The notes below the pieces were generated by a model, which had not been told where the DNA came from, did no database searches, and was given only the letters and a program-made list of their open reading frames with translations. The position numbers and the translations under genes are program-made. Source: UBA8828 sp964510855 (GTDB lineage: Bacteria > Verrucomicrobiota > Verrucomicrobiia > Opitutales > UBA953). Taken from it: a DNA stretch of 64,000 bases. Positions 1-6,474 of the stretch are shown here, piece by piece; position 1 is the stretch's first letter; every line of letters starts with the position of its first letter. The stretch covers positions 1 to 64,000 of the forward strand of contig CAZEDB010000008.1 of NCBI GenBank assembly GCA_964510855.1. Reading direction: 5' to 3'.

Positions 1-164
1 TTCCGCAGTTCACCCGACCCGCCGACTACAAGGGTCTCGAGGTGCCCCCGGTCCTTCTTAGTGGCAACCACGCCGCAATCGAGAAATGGCGCCGAGAGCA
101 ACAAATCGAGAAAACCCGCCGGCTTCGACCTGACCTCCTGAAAAGAAACGACAACCTGCCATGA
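1..164 (+). CDS. trmD: tRNA (guanine-N1)-methyltransferase TrmD, C-terminal part
   Basis: The 3' end of a gene that begins before the window; the reading frame runs from base 3. The 53 residues seen include V-P-P-V-L-L-S-G-N-H-A-A-I-E-K-W-R-R, which matches the C-terminal domain of TrmD, the SPOUT enzyme that methylates G37 of tRNAs. Its TGA stop overlaps the ATG of rplS (ATGA), so the two are probably translationally coupled. The trmD-rplS order is the classic bacterial arrangement and supports the call. Confidence 0.9.
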   Translation, partial: PQFTRPADYKGLEVPPVLLSGNHAAIEKWRREQQIEKTRRLRPDLLKRNDNLP

Positions 165-565
165 GCAACCATCCCCTCATCCAATTCGCCACCCAGTCCC
201 AACTGAAGGAGGGTCGCGGTCGCGACACCTTTAAAGTGGGCGATGAAGTCCGCGTGCACACCAAGGTGCGTGAAGGCGACAAAGAGCGCGTCCAGATCTT
301 CACCGGCATCGTCCTTGCTCGTAAGCATGGCGGCATCCACGAGTCCTTTACTGTCCGTCGTGTCTCGTTTGGCGAAGGTGTTGAGCGCGTCTTCCCCGTC
401 CACTCCCCTAACATCACCAAGATTGAAGTCGTTCGCGTCTCCGAAGTGATGCGCGCCCGCCTCTACTATCTCCGCGATCGCGTGGGTAAGTCTGCTACCA
501 AGGTTAAGGAAAAGCGTTACGACGCTGAGGCTGCTGCAGCTGAGAAGTTGGCTGCGAAGGCCTAA
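161..565 (+). CDS. rplS: 50S ribosomal protein L19
   Basis: 134 residues, slightly longer than the usual 115-120 because of an Ala/Lys-rich C-terminal tail. The core F-K-V-G-D-E-V-R-V-H-T-K-V and the block F-T-V-R-R-V-S-F-G-E-G-V-E-R-V-F-P are typical of bL19, a protein at the 30S-50S interface. The start overlaps the trmD stop, and an intrinsic terminator follows about 50 bases after the stop, so this is the last gene of its operon. Confidence 0.97.
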   Translation: MSNHPLIQFATQSQLKEGRGRDTFKVGDEVRVHTKVREGDKERVQIFTGIVLARKHGGIHESFTVRRVSFGEGVERVFPVHSPNITKIEVVRVSEVMRARLYYLRDRVGKSATKVKEKRYDAEAAAAEKLAAKA

Positions 566-568
566 GTG

Positions 569-600
569 GGATAAGGGATTAGAGATTAGGGATAAGAGAT
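569..600 (+). repeat. Purine-rich 7-mer repeat tract after rplS
   Basis: Units of the form GGGATAA/GGGATTA/GAGATTA follow the rplS stop closely. The tract is the reverse complement of the pyrimidine tract at 668-712, so the two could pair across the terminator. It belongs to the intergenic repeat system found throughout the window. Confidence 0.8.
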
Positions 601-613
601 GATCCCAGCAAGA

Positions 614-634
614 CCCGCCCCCGGCGGGTTTTTT
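614..634 (+). terminator. Intrinsic terminator of the trmD-rplS operon
   Basis: CCCGCC and GGCGGG pair around a CCC-type loop and are followed directly by six T residues. Confidence 0.85.
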
Positions 635-659
635 GTGCCTTCTTGACCTTCCTTTGCTT

Positions 660-770
660 CCCTCTCCCCTCTAATCTCTTATCCCTTATCCCTTATCCCT
701 AATCTCTAATCCCTTTTACCTTCTACTTTCTGCCGTACCCCCTTTTTAATTCTTAATTCTTAATTTCCGT
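660..770 (+). repeat. Pyrimidine-rich 7-mer arrays upstream of the FAD enzyme gene
   Basis: Three modules follow one another: TTATCCC/TAATCTC units (about 668-712), TACCTTC/TACTTTC units (about 717-733) and TTAATTC units (about 745-765). The last ends only a few bases before the ATG at 773, leaving no Shine-Dalgarno sequence. Confidence 0.8.
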
Positions 771-772
771 CC

Positions 773-2260
773 ATGTCCTCCTTCATCGATCTCAAGCCCC
801 GCTATGACGCCGTCGTCATTGGCTCTGGTTTGGGGGGTATGACGGCGGCCAACAACTTGGCCAAATTTGGTTGGAAGGTTTTACTCTGCGAGCACCACTA
901 CCAGCTTGGTGGTTTGGCGACTTACTTTAAGCGCAAGGGCGGGCACACCTTTGATATTTCGCTGCACGGCTTTCCGCACGGCATGATTAAGTCGACGCGC
1001 CGCTACTGGACGTCTGAAATCTCCGACCGCATTCATCAATTAAAGGATGTGCGCTTCATCAACCCTGACTTCGATGTGCGCACCACGTTCGATCGCGCCG
1101 ATTTCACCCGTATTCTCATCGAGCAATTTAAAGTCCCTGCCGCCACCGTTGAAGACTTCTTCGCTCATCTCAGGGCGATGAATTACTACGACAACGATAC
1201 GCGCACCACCCGCCAACTCTTCGATCAATTCTTCCCTGGCCGCCCTGACATTCAGCGCCTCCTGCTCGAACCGATCGCCTACGCCAACGGCTCAACCCTC
1301 GATGACCCTGCGATCACCTTCGGCATCGTCTTCTCTAACTTCATGTCGAAGGGCGTGTTTATTTTCCAAGGTGGCACCGATTTACTGATTCAATTCATGA
1401 CTGCGGAGTTGAAGCGCAATGGGGTGGATATTCGCCGTAATGTGCTCGTCGAGAAGGTTGTCACCGAGCGCGATGCTGCGGGACGTACTCGCGTCGTTGG
1501 CGTCAAGTTGCGCGATACCCGTCACGGGACTGAAGCCGAGGTCGCTTGTGCGGCTGTTATCTCGAACGCCAACGTTAAGGATACTGCCCTTAAAATTGTC
1601 GGTGAAGAAGCCTTTGCGCCGAAGTTCATCGCTGATGCCAAAGCGGTGCGCGTGAATAGCTCCTCATGTCAGGTCTATATGGGCGTGCGTGAGGGTGAGA
1701 GCATCCCGCATATCGGCGACCTGGTCTTTACCTCGGAGGCCAAGCCCTTCAGCTCGACTGAGCTCACTGACTTCCACACCACTTCGCGCACTTACTCGGT
1801 TTATTATTCCGACACCCGCCCGCAGACCAAGGTGCCCCATTACGCCATCGTTACCTCGATCAACCAACTTTGGGAACCCTGGGCGGGGCTATCTGAAGCC
1901 GACTATGCGACGCATAAGGCCCGCGTCGCGGAAGAGTCGCTTGTCGGTCTCGAGAAATACATTCCCGATATTCGTGCCAAAGTTGACCACGTTGAGGTCG
2001 CCACGCCTCGTACGGTTAATCGTTATGTGCGCCACACCAGCGGCACATCTTTTGGTACTAAGTTTGAAGGGCTTAAAATTTCCATGGATCTCCCAACCCA
2101 AGTTGGCGGGCTCTATCACGCCGGTTCAGTCGGGATTATTATGTCGGGCTGGTTAGGTACGATTAATTACGGCGTGATTGTTTCAGCTAAGGCCGACACC
2201 TATTTGCGCGATCCCAATGCTGAACCGCTCGCTGAGCCTGCTGCTGCCGCAGGGGTTTGA
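773..2260 (+). CDS. Phytoene desaturase / carotenoid isomerase-type FAD oxidoreductase
   Basis: 495 residues. A Rossmann dinucleotide-binding motif V-V-I-G-S-G-L-G-G-M-T-A-A lies near residue 15, followed by an acidic residue at the end of the second strand (L-L-C-E). A C-terminal FAD-contact block, L-Y-H-A-G-S-V-G-I-I-M-S-G-W, lies near residue 448. This layout is that of the COG1233 group (CrtI-type phytoene desaturases, carotenoid cis-trans isomerases, retinol saturases). The substrate cannot be read from the sequence, and no other carotenoid gene lies nearby. The gene stands alone behind a repeat array and has no visible ribosome-binding site. Confidence 0.75.
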   Translation: MSSFIDLKPRYDAVVIGSGLGGMTAANNLAKFGWKVLLCEHHYQLGGLATYFKRKGGHTFDISLHGFPHGMIKSTRRYWTSEISDRIHQLKDVRFINPDFDVRTTFDRADFTRILIEQFKVPAATVEDFFAHLRAMNYYDNDTRTTRQLFDQFFPGRPDIQRLLLEPIAYANGSTLDDPAITFGIVFSNFMSKGVFIFQGGTDLLIQFMTAELKRNGVDIRRNVLVEKVVTERDAAGRTRVVGVKLRDTRHGTEAEVACAAVISNANVKDTALKIVGEEAFAPKFIADAKAVRVNSSSCQVYMGVREGESIPHIGDLVFTSEAKPFSSTELTDFHTTSRTYSVYYSDTRPQTKVPHYAIVTSINQLWEPWAGLSEADYATHKARVAEESLVGLEKYIPDIRAKVDHVEVATPRTVNRYVRHTSGTSFGTKFEGLKISMDLPTQVGGLYHAGSVGIIMSGWLGTINYGVIVSAKADTYLRDPNAEPLAEPAAAAGV

Positions 2261-2280
2261 GTGTAAACTTTGGCTAGGCT

Positions 2281-2388
2281 AGGTGACACCTTTACGGTTA
2301 TCGTAGGTCTCATTATCTTCCCTGAACCCTCCCCTATGGTACGATTCTCGGTGGTTTAGTTTTAGCTTGGGTAGCGGTGGGTAAGTGA
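2281..2388 (+). pseudogene. Relic of a PEP-CTERM protein gene (3' end only)
   Basis: Reading GGT GAC ACC from 2283 gives G-D-T-F-T-V-I-V-G-L-I-I-F-P-E-P-S, which aligns with G-D-T-I-D-I-V-V-G-V-A-P-I-P-E-P-S of the gene at 2526. One base is missing just after the PEP-S codons (near 2333). Restoring it gives Y-G-T-I-L-G-G-L-V-L-A-W-V-A-V-G-K and a TGA at 2386. The final Arg/Lys cluster is lost. No start or body of the gene is recognisable, so this is a decayed tail of a paralogue. Confidence 0.75.
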
Positions 2389-2525
2389 AAGTTTAAGACT
2401 TTAAACTAGCTATAAAGTCATCGGATTAAGATGGATTTTATTTTTTAATGCCTATTTATAGAAACTAAGGAATCAGCACCTATTTAAAAATTGCCTACAT
2501 TTTTCTAAAAACATAATTTATCCCA
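2389..2525. promoter_or_regulatory. AT-rich region upstream of the first PEP-CTERM gene
   Basis: A conspicuously AT-rich stretch compared with its surroundings, running up to the ATG at 2526. It probably carries the promoter, but I cannot assign a confident -35/-10 pair. Confidence 0.4.
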
Positions 2526-3137
2526 ATGTCTCGGGTAATCATTATCTCCTCCTTGTTCCTTTTAGCTGCGGAACGGTCACCGGGTGCTGTAACTATTCAG
2601 TTTCAAGAAGTTGGATCTTCGGTGGTTGCCACTATTTCAGGATCCATTGTGAGTCTAGAGGGCCTGTCGGCACCGTCCGACGATGGTGGCTTTGCTGCTG
2701 GCTCCGCCGTCAATTCCTCACGAGCGCGTGTCCTTATGGGAAGCGATGTCGATGGCTTCGTGGGTAATGTTTACTTTGGCGCATCATTCTCAGGTCAATG
2801 GATCTCCATTCCTTCAGACTTCGGAAGCACTACCGTGGGTTATACCCCTGCCAGCTCTTCCTCGATTAATTATCCTATCTGGGTAACCAAATCTGGCATT
2901 TCTCTCACTAAAAGCTATTCCTTAGGTGAGGAATTCATTGGTATAGCAACATGGGATGCTCATTCATTTAACACCCTCGGTCTAGCCGAGGGCACTTACA
3001 CTTATAGCTGGACTGGTGACACTATTGATATCGTGGTAGGTGTCGCGCCCATCCCCGAACCCTCGACTTACGGTTTGATCCTCGGTGGTTTAGCTTTAGC
3101 AGGGGCAGCGTTGCGTAGGCGGAAATTTAAGCGCTAG
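2526..3137 (+). CDS. PEP-CTERM sorting domain protein
   Basis: 203 residues with an N-terminal hydrophobic signal (S-R-V-I-I-I-S-S-L-F-L-L-A). The C-terminus has I-P-E-P-S-T-Y-G-L-I-L-G-G-L-A-L-A-G-A-A-L followed by R-R-R-K, the three-part PEP-CTERM signal of Pro-Glu-Pro motif, hydrophobic helix and basic end. Such proteins are exported, cut by an exosortase and held in or released from the outer envelope. No exosortase gene is in the window. The body (about residues 22-170) is Ser/Gly/Thr-rich and shows no known domain, so the function is unknown. The last 75 bases are nearly identical to the tails of the genes at 3228 and 5396. Confidence 0.85.
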   Translation: MSRVIIISSLFLLAAERSPGAVTIQFQEVGSSVVATISGSIVSLEGLSAPSDDGGFAAGSAVNSSRARVLMGSDVDGFVGNVYFGASFSGQWISIPSDFGSTTVGYTPASSSSINYPIWVTKSGISLTKSYSLGEEFIGIATWDAHSFNTLGLAEGTYTYSWTGDTIDIVVGVAPIPEPSTYGLILGGLALAGAALRRRKFKR

Positions 3138-3227
3138 AAGGCTGGGAAGGGTTGGAAAAGCCTTAAGCCTGCCTGCCTGTAGTCATTTTTGCTTTGTATC
3201 TCTTCTGATTTTTTTCTCAATTTCAGT

Positions 3228-3902
3228 ATGCGTCTTGCTTTAGTCACCCTGCTGGCTGCCGCTTCTGCCCCGGCTGCGCAGTTAATCAATTTTGCCTTCG
3301 ACGACATCGTCAGTGCCTCCATCTCGAACGCTCAGTACCAAACCAATAACCGGTTGGTTTATAACGCGACTTTCGGTGACTGGATACGTGGAGGTTTTAA
3401 TGCTACCCATGCTATTCAGTTGAGTGGCGCAACTCACGGCGGAGCAGGTGACTACGCCATTATGATTTTTGGTAATAATACCCTTACGCAAAAAACCGCT
3501 TTTGCAGGGGCCAATGATCTTGGTGTTACCTACTACGTTAGCTACGACCTTGGGCCTACAGTCTACTCCAATCCCGTACAGGCTACCCTCGATGCTGATA
3601 CCTTTGTGGTTAAATTACTGCGGGATGATGATTCAACTTTGATTTCTAATACCGTCTCTCCTGGGGCTTGGGCGGGCGTACAGAGTTTCACGCGAACCTA
3701 TTTTTCCTATATCGGTGATGGTACGGGTGCGTTGCGCATCCGTCTTGAAAGCGGCAATACCCAGACGCGTTTTGCGGGTGCTATCGATGACATGGCTTTT
3801 TGGAATTCAAACCCCGTCCCTGAACCCTCTACCTATGGTTTAATCCTGGGTGGTTTGGTATTAGCCGGGGCAGCGGTACGCCGCCGGAAGTTGAAGCGTT
3901 AA
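3228..3902 (+). CDS. PEP-CTERM sorting domain protein
   Basis: 224 residues from the ATG that begins a normal signal peptide (M-R-L-A-L-V-T-L-L-A-A-A-S-A-P-A-A). An in-frame ATG further upstream at 3189 would put 13 untypical residues in front. The C-terminus has V-P-E-P-S-T-Y-G-L-I-L-G-G and ends R-R-R-K-L-K-R. The middle looks like a secreted beta-sandwich, with V-K-L-L-R-D-D-D-S-T-L and a late G-A-I-D-D-M-A-F-W strand resembling carbohydrate-binding folds, but this is a weak likeness. It follows another PEP-CTERM gene by 90 bases. Confidence 0.85.
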   Translation: MRLALVTLLAAASAPAAQLINFAFDDIVSASISNAQYQTNNRLVYNATFGDWIRGGFNATHAIQLSGATHGGAGDYAIMIFGNNTLTQKTAFAGANDLGVTYYVSYDLGPTVYSNPVQATLDADTFVVKLLRDDDSTLISNTVSPGAWAGVQSFTRTYFSYIGDGTGALRIRLESGNTQTRFAGAIDDMAFWNSNPVPEPSTYGLILGGLVLAGAAVRRRKLKR

Positions 3903-3945
3903 AAGGCTGAAAAGGGTTAGAAGAGCTAGAAAGGCTGGGAGATTT
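3903..3945 (+). repeat. GGCTGGAAGAGCTAGAA-type repeat after a PEP-CTERM gene
   Basis: Units like AAGGCTGAAAAGG and AGAGCTAGAAAGG start at the stop codon. The same kind of tract follows the stop codons of the PEP-CTERM genes ending at 3137 and 6142, and reappears without such a gene at 35725-35760, 46430-46456 and 46794-46820. Confidence 0.6.
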
Positions 3946-4017
3946 CCTGGGCTTTTGTTGTACAACTAGAGCCCGGAGTGTTGCGTCCCTCTTGCGTTTG
4001 AATAGAGTGAGCTTCTG

Positions 4018-5028
4018 ATGGCGAATTTCTTTAGTTGGCTCAATGATTTGTTTCTTCGCATGCAGTGGCTGCATGATGGCACAACCTTTCTTGTCGAAGC
4101 GGTTTTGAGATTATCTACCCAAGAACGGTTGGGTGCTACGGTACATTTTTTTATATATGACTCAGTCAAAATTCTTCTGCTCCTAGTAGCCCTCGTTTTT
4201 GTCATCTCATGGGTCCAATCCTACTTTCCGCCTGAGCGCTCCAAGACGCTCCTTGGCTCACGTCGGGGCATCGGGGCCAACCTAGTTGCTGCTTTGCTAG
4301 GTACGATTACCCCGTTCTGCTCCTGTTCCTCGATCCCGCTCTTCATTGGCTTCACCGGTGCCGGGCTCCCTGTTGGGGTTACGTTCTCCTTCTTAATTTC
4401 GTCGCCCCTTGTCGATCTCGCTTCACTGGTTTTACTCGCAGGTATTTTCAATTGGAAGGTGGCTTTGGCTTATGTGGCTGTAGGGGTTTTACTAGCGGTA
4501 ATAGGCGGTGCTTTAATCGATCGCCTCCGTATGGAGCGTTATCTGGAGCCTTTAGCCAGTGCAGGTATAGGGGCTACTAGTGTCGATGGGCCGCAGTTAA
4601 CCCGTCGTGAGCGTGGGGCTTATGCTTTCAATCAAACGCGCGAGGTGGTTTCTAAGGTTTGGGTTTATGTTCTAATCGGCGTCGGGGTTGGGGCTGCCAT
4701 TCATAATTGGATACCCCAAGACTTGCTCGATGCCTTCTTGGGAGCCAACAACTGGTGGTCTGTACCCGCCGCTACGCTTATCGGCATTCCGCTTTATGCG
4801 GACTGCTTTGGTATGTTGCCCGTGGCTGAGGCATTGGTTGCCCGCGGCGTCGGTCTAGGCACAGCCTTAGCTTTAATGATGTCGGTCACGGCTCTTTCTT
4901 TACCCTCACTTATTCTTCTGCGCCGTGTGGTTAAGCTCCCTCTGCTTGCACTCTTTACGGGTATTGTTGCCTTCGGCATTCTCCTCATAGGTTATCTCTT
5001 CAACGCCCTTGCTCCTTATCTCACTTAA
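4018..5028 (+). CDS. Permease of the ArsP/YraQ (DUF318) family
   Basis: 336 residues with about eight to ten membrane segments in two halves. The first half carries T-P-F-C-S-C-S-S-I-P-L-F-I-G-F near residue 97, the hallmark Cys motif of the PF03773 permeases. The second half has the repeat-like G-I-P-L-Y-A-D-C-F-G-M-L-P. Members export organoarsenicals or are linked to metal and redox stress; the substrate here is unknown. It is followed five bases later by a small thioredoxin-like gene, the usual partner of this family. No ArsR-type regulator is next to it. Confidence 0.85.
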   Translation: MANFFSWLNDLFLRMQWLHDGTTFLVEAVLRLSTQERLGATVHFFIYDSVKILLLLVALVFVISWVQSYFPPERSKTLLGSRRGIGANLVAALLGTITPFCSCSSIPLFIGFTGAGLPVGVTFSFLISSPLVDLASLVLLAGIFNWKVALAYVAVGVLLAVIGGALIDRLRMERYLEPLASAGIGATSVDGPQLTRRERGAYAFNQTREVVSKVWVYVLIGVGVGAAIHNWIPQDLLDAFLGANNWWSVPAATLIGIPLYADCFGMLPVAEALVARGVGLGTALALMMSVTALSLPSLILLRRVVKLPLLALFTGIVAFGILLIGYLFNALAPYLT

Positions 5029-5033
5029 AGCCC

Positions 5034-5267
5034 ATGCATCTCAAAGTACTTGGAACCGGTTGTGCTAAATGTCAGGCGCTCACGGCCGCCGTAAAAGCAG
5101 CAGCTGACGCCACCGGCCAACCTTACCAACTCGAAAAAGTTACCGACTGGGCTGCAATCGCTGCCCATGGTGTGATGGCAACGCCCGCCCTGGTAGTAGA
5201 CGGAAAAGTTGTTTGTTCGGGCAAGCTTCTGACCCCCGCTGAGGTAAGAGTTTTTTTGGGTAACTGA
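5034..5267 (+). CDS. Small thioredoxin-like protein (CxxC)
   Basis: 77 residues. L-G-T-G-C-A-K-C-Q near residue 6 is the redox CxxC, and A-T-P-A-L-V-V-D-G-K near residue 50 contains the cis-Pro, both as in the thioredoxin_3 (PF13192) family. Cytoplasmic, no signal peptide. The close spacing to the permease gene suggests a two-gene operon in which this protein hands electrons or a metal or metalloid to the permease; that role is inferred. Confidence 0.85.
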   Translation: MHLKVLGTGCAKCQALTAAVKAAADATGQPYQLEKVTDWAAIAAHGVMATPALVVDGKVVCSGKLLTPAEVRVFLGN

Positions 5268-5395
5268 GGCTGCCTTTTACTTAAGCTACCCTAATTAAAC
5301 CCTATTTTAAGGCCCTTTTTAGACTTTTTTGAGCCACCTAACCTCACGAAGTATTGACATTATTTTTGCGGTTTAATGGATTGGTTTTTTCTCCC

Positions 5396-6142
5396 ATGCG
5401 CCTGCTAGTACCCGCCCTCCTCGTATTGCCCCTCGCCGCGAAAGCCCAAAAGGCATTTGAAACGGTGGACATGGTCGCCCTCGGGGTTGGCAACGCAAGT
5501 TTGGCTGGCGTCGGTCAGGTAACCCCCGCGACCTTCCCCTTCGGAAATCCCACCTACGCTGGTGGCGGGGTGCCTTTCATTATTAGTTCAGCCAATAACC
5601 AAATGTGGGCTGCTTATAGTGCCTCAGGCGGAACTGGCCAAGGCGACATCACCCAGGTCTTTAACGTAACCGCTAACGATGTCTATGGGGTTTACACCCT
5701 CGCTAATACCTACTGGGGCGTAGCCGGGACCTTTACCACCTACACCTTTAATTTCTCTGATAGCACAAGCTATAGCTACCAACTCACTAACGGCGTTCAC
5801 TTACGGGATTTCAATAAGTTTACTGATACTTTTCAAAACACCGTAAATGGAACCACGGTAAAAACTTATTACGACGACCCTTATACTCAGTCGCGTATTG
5901 ACCGTCAGTGGATCGATTTAGCAACCGCCGGTCATGGTGGTAAAAATCTAATCTCCTTTGCGGTTACTGACACCGGCGGGCAGGGTGTGAGCCGCGTCTT
6001 CATCGCTGCCATGACCTTCCAAACTGGTGAGGCTGGTATGGTTGCTATCACACCCATCCCTGAACCCTCCACCTATGGTTTGATCTTGGGTGGCTTAGCA
6101 TTAGCCGGGGCAGCGATGCGCCGCCGAAAGCTGAAAAGCTAA
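5396..6142 (+). CDS. PEP-CTERM sorting domain protein
   Basis: 248 residues from the ATG opening the signal peptide M-R-L-L-V-P-A-L-L-V-L-P-L-A-A-K-A-Q. A TTG further upstream at 5354 is also in frame but would bury the signal peptide. The C-terminus is I-P-E-P-S-T-Y-G-L-I-L-G-G, then R-R-R-K-L-K-S. The body is rich in Tyr, Thr and Asn and shows no recognised domain. Exported and exosortase-processed by family knowledge; function unknown. Confidence 0.85.
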   Translation: MRLLVPALLVLPLAAKAQKAFETVDMVALGVGNASLAGVGQVTPATFPFGNPTYAGGGVPFIISSANNQMWAAYSASGGTGQGDITQVFNVTANDVYGVYTLANTYWGVAGTFTTYTFNFSDSTSYSYQLTNGVHLRDFNKFTDTFQNTVNGTTVKTYYDDPYTQSRIDRQWIDLATAGHGGKNLISFAVTDTGGQGVSRVFIAAMTFQTGEAGMVAITPIPEPSTYGLILGGLALAGAAMRRRKLKS

Positions 6143-6257
6143 AAAGGCTGGGAAGAGCTAGAAGAGCTGGAAAATAGGTAGGGCGGTTTCTCCGAAACCG
6201 CTTCTTTCATTTGAAGTCTTTCATTTGAAGTCTACTCGGCTGGGATTAGAGATAAGG
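6143..6257 (+). repeat. Intergenic repeat modules before an assembly gap
   Basis: In order: an AGCTAGAAGAGCTGG tract, the palindrome GCGGTTTC-TCC-GAAACCGC (6183-6201), two copies of the TTTCATTTGAAGTC unit (6206-6233) and the start of a GATTAGAGATAAGG tract that runs into the N gap. Confidence 0.8.
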
Positions 6258-6357
6258 NNNNNNNNNNNNNNNNNNNNNNNNNNNNNNNNNNNNNNNNNNN
6301 NNNNNNNNNNNNNNNNNNNNNNNNNNNNNNNNNNNNNNNNNNNNNNNNNNNNNNNNN
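6258..6357. other. Assembly gap (100 N)
   Basis: Exactly 100 N between repeat modules. Unlike the other two gaps, its flanks share no sequence, so real bases are probably missing. Confidence 0.99.
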
Positions 6358-6400
6358 GCTAACGAGCTAGAGAGCTAATGAGCTAAAGAGCTATCTACTT
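6358..6400 (+). repeat. GAGCTAAT-type 8-mer repeat
   Basis: Units GCTAACGA, GCTAGAGA, GCTAATGA and GCTAAAGA follow the gap. The same module occurs in most long intergenic regions of the window. Confidence 0.75.
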
Positions 6401-6474
6401 ACCGGCAGGTGAGTACTCTTACCTGAAGAATGGGGGCGCTGGTACGGTGGCGTGCCGGACATAACTTGTCGGGC

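Noticed and set aside
5354..5359. TTGACA as -35 box of the PEP-CTERM gene at 5396
   Set aside because: No acceptable -10 sequence at 16-18 bases; the hexamer alone is not enough.
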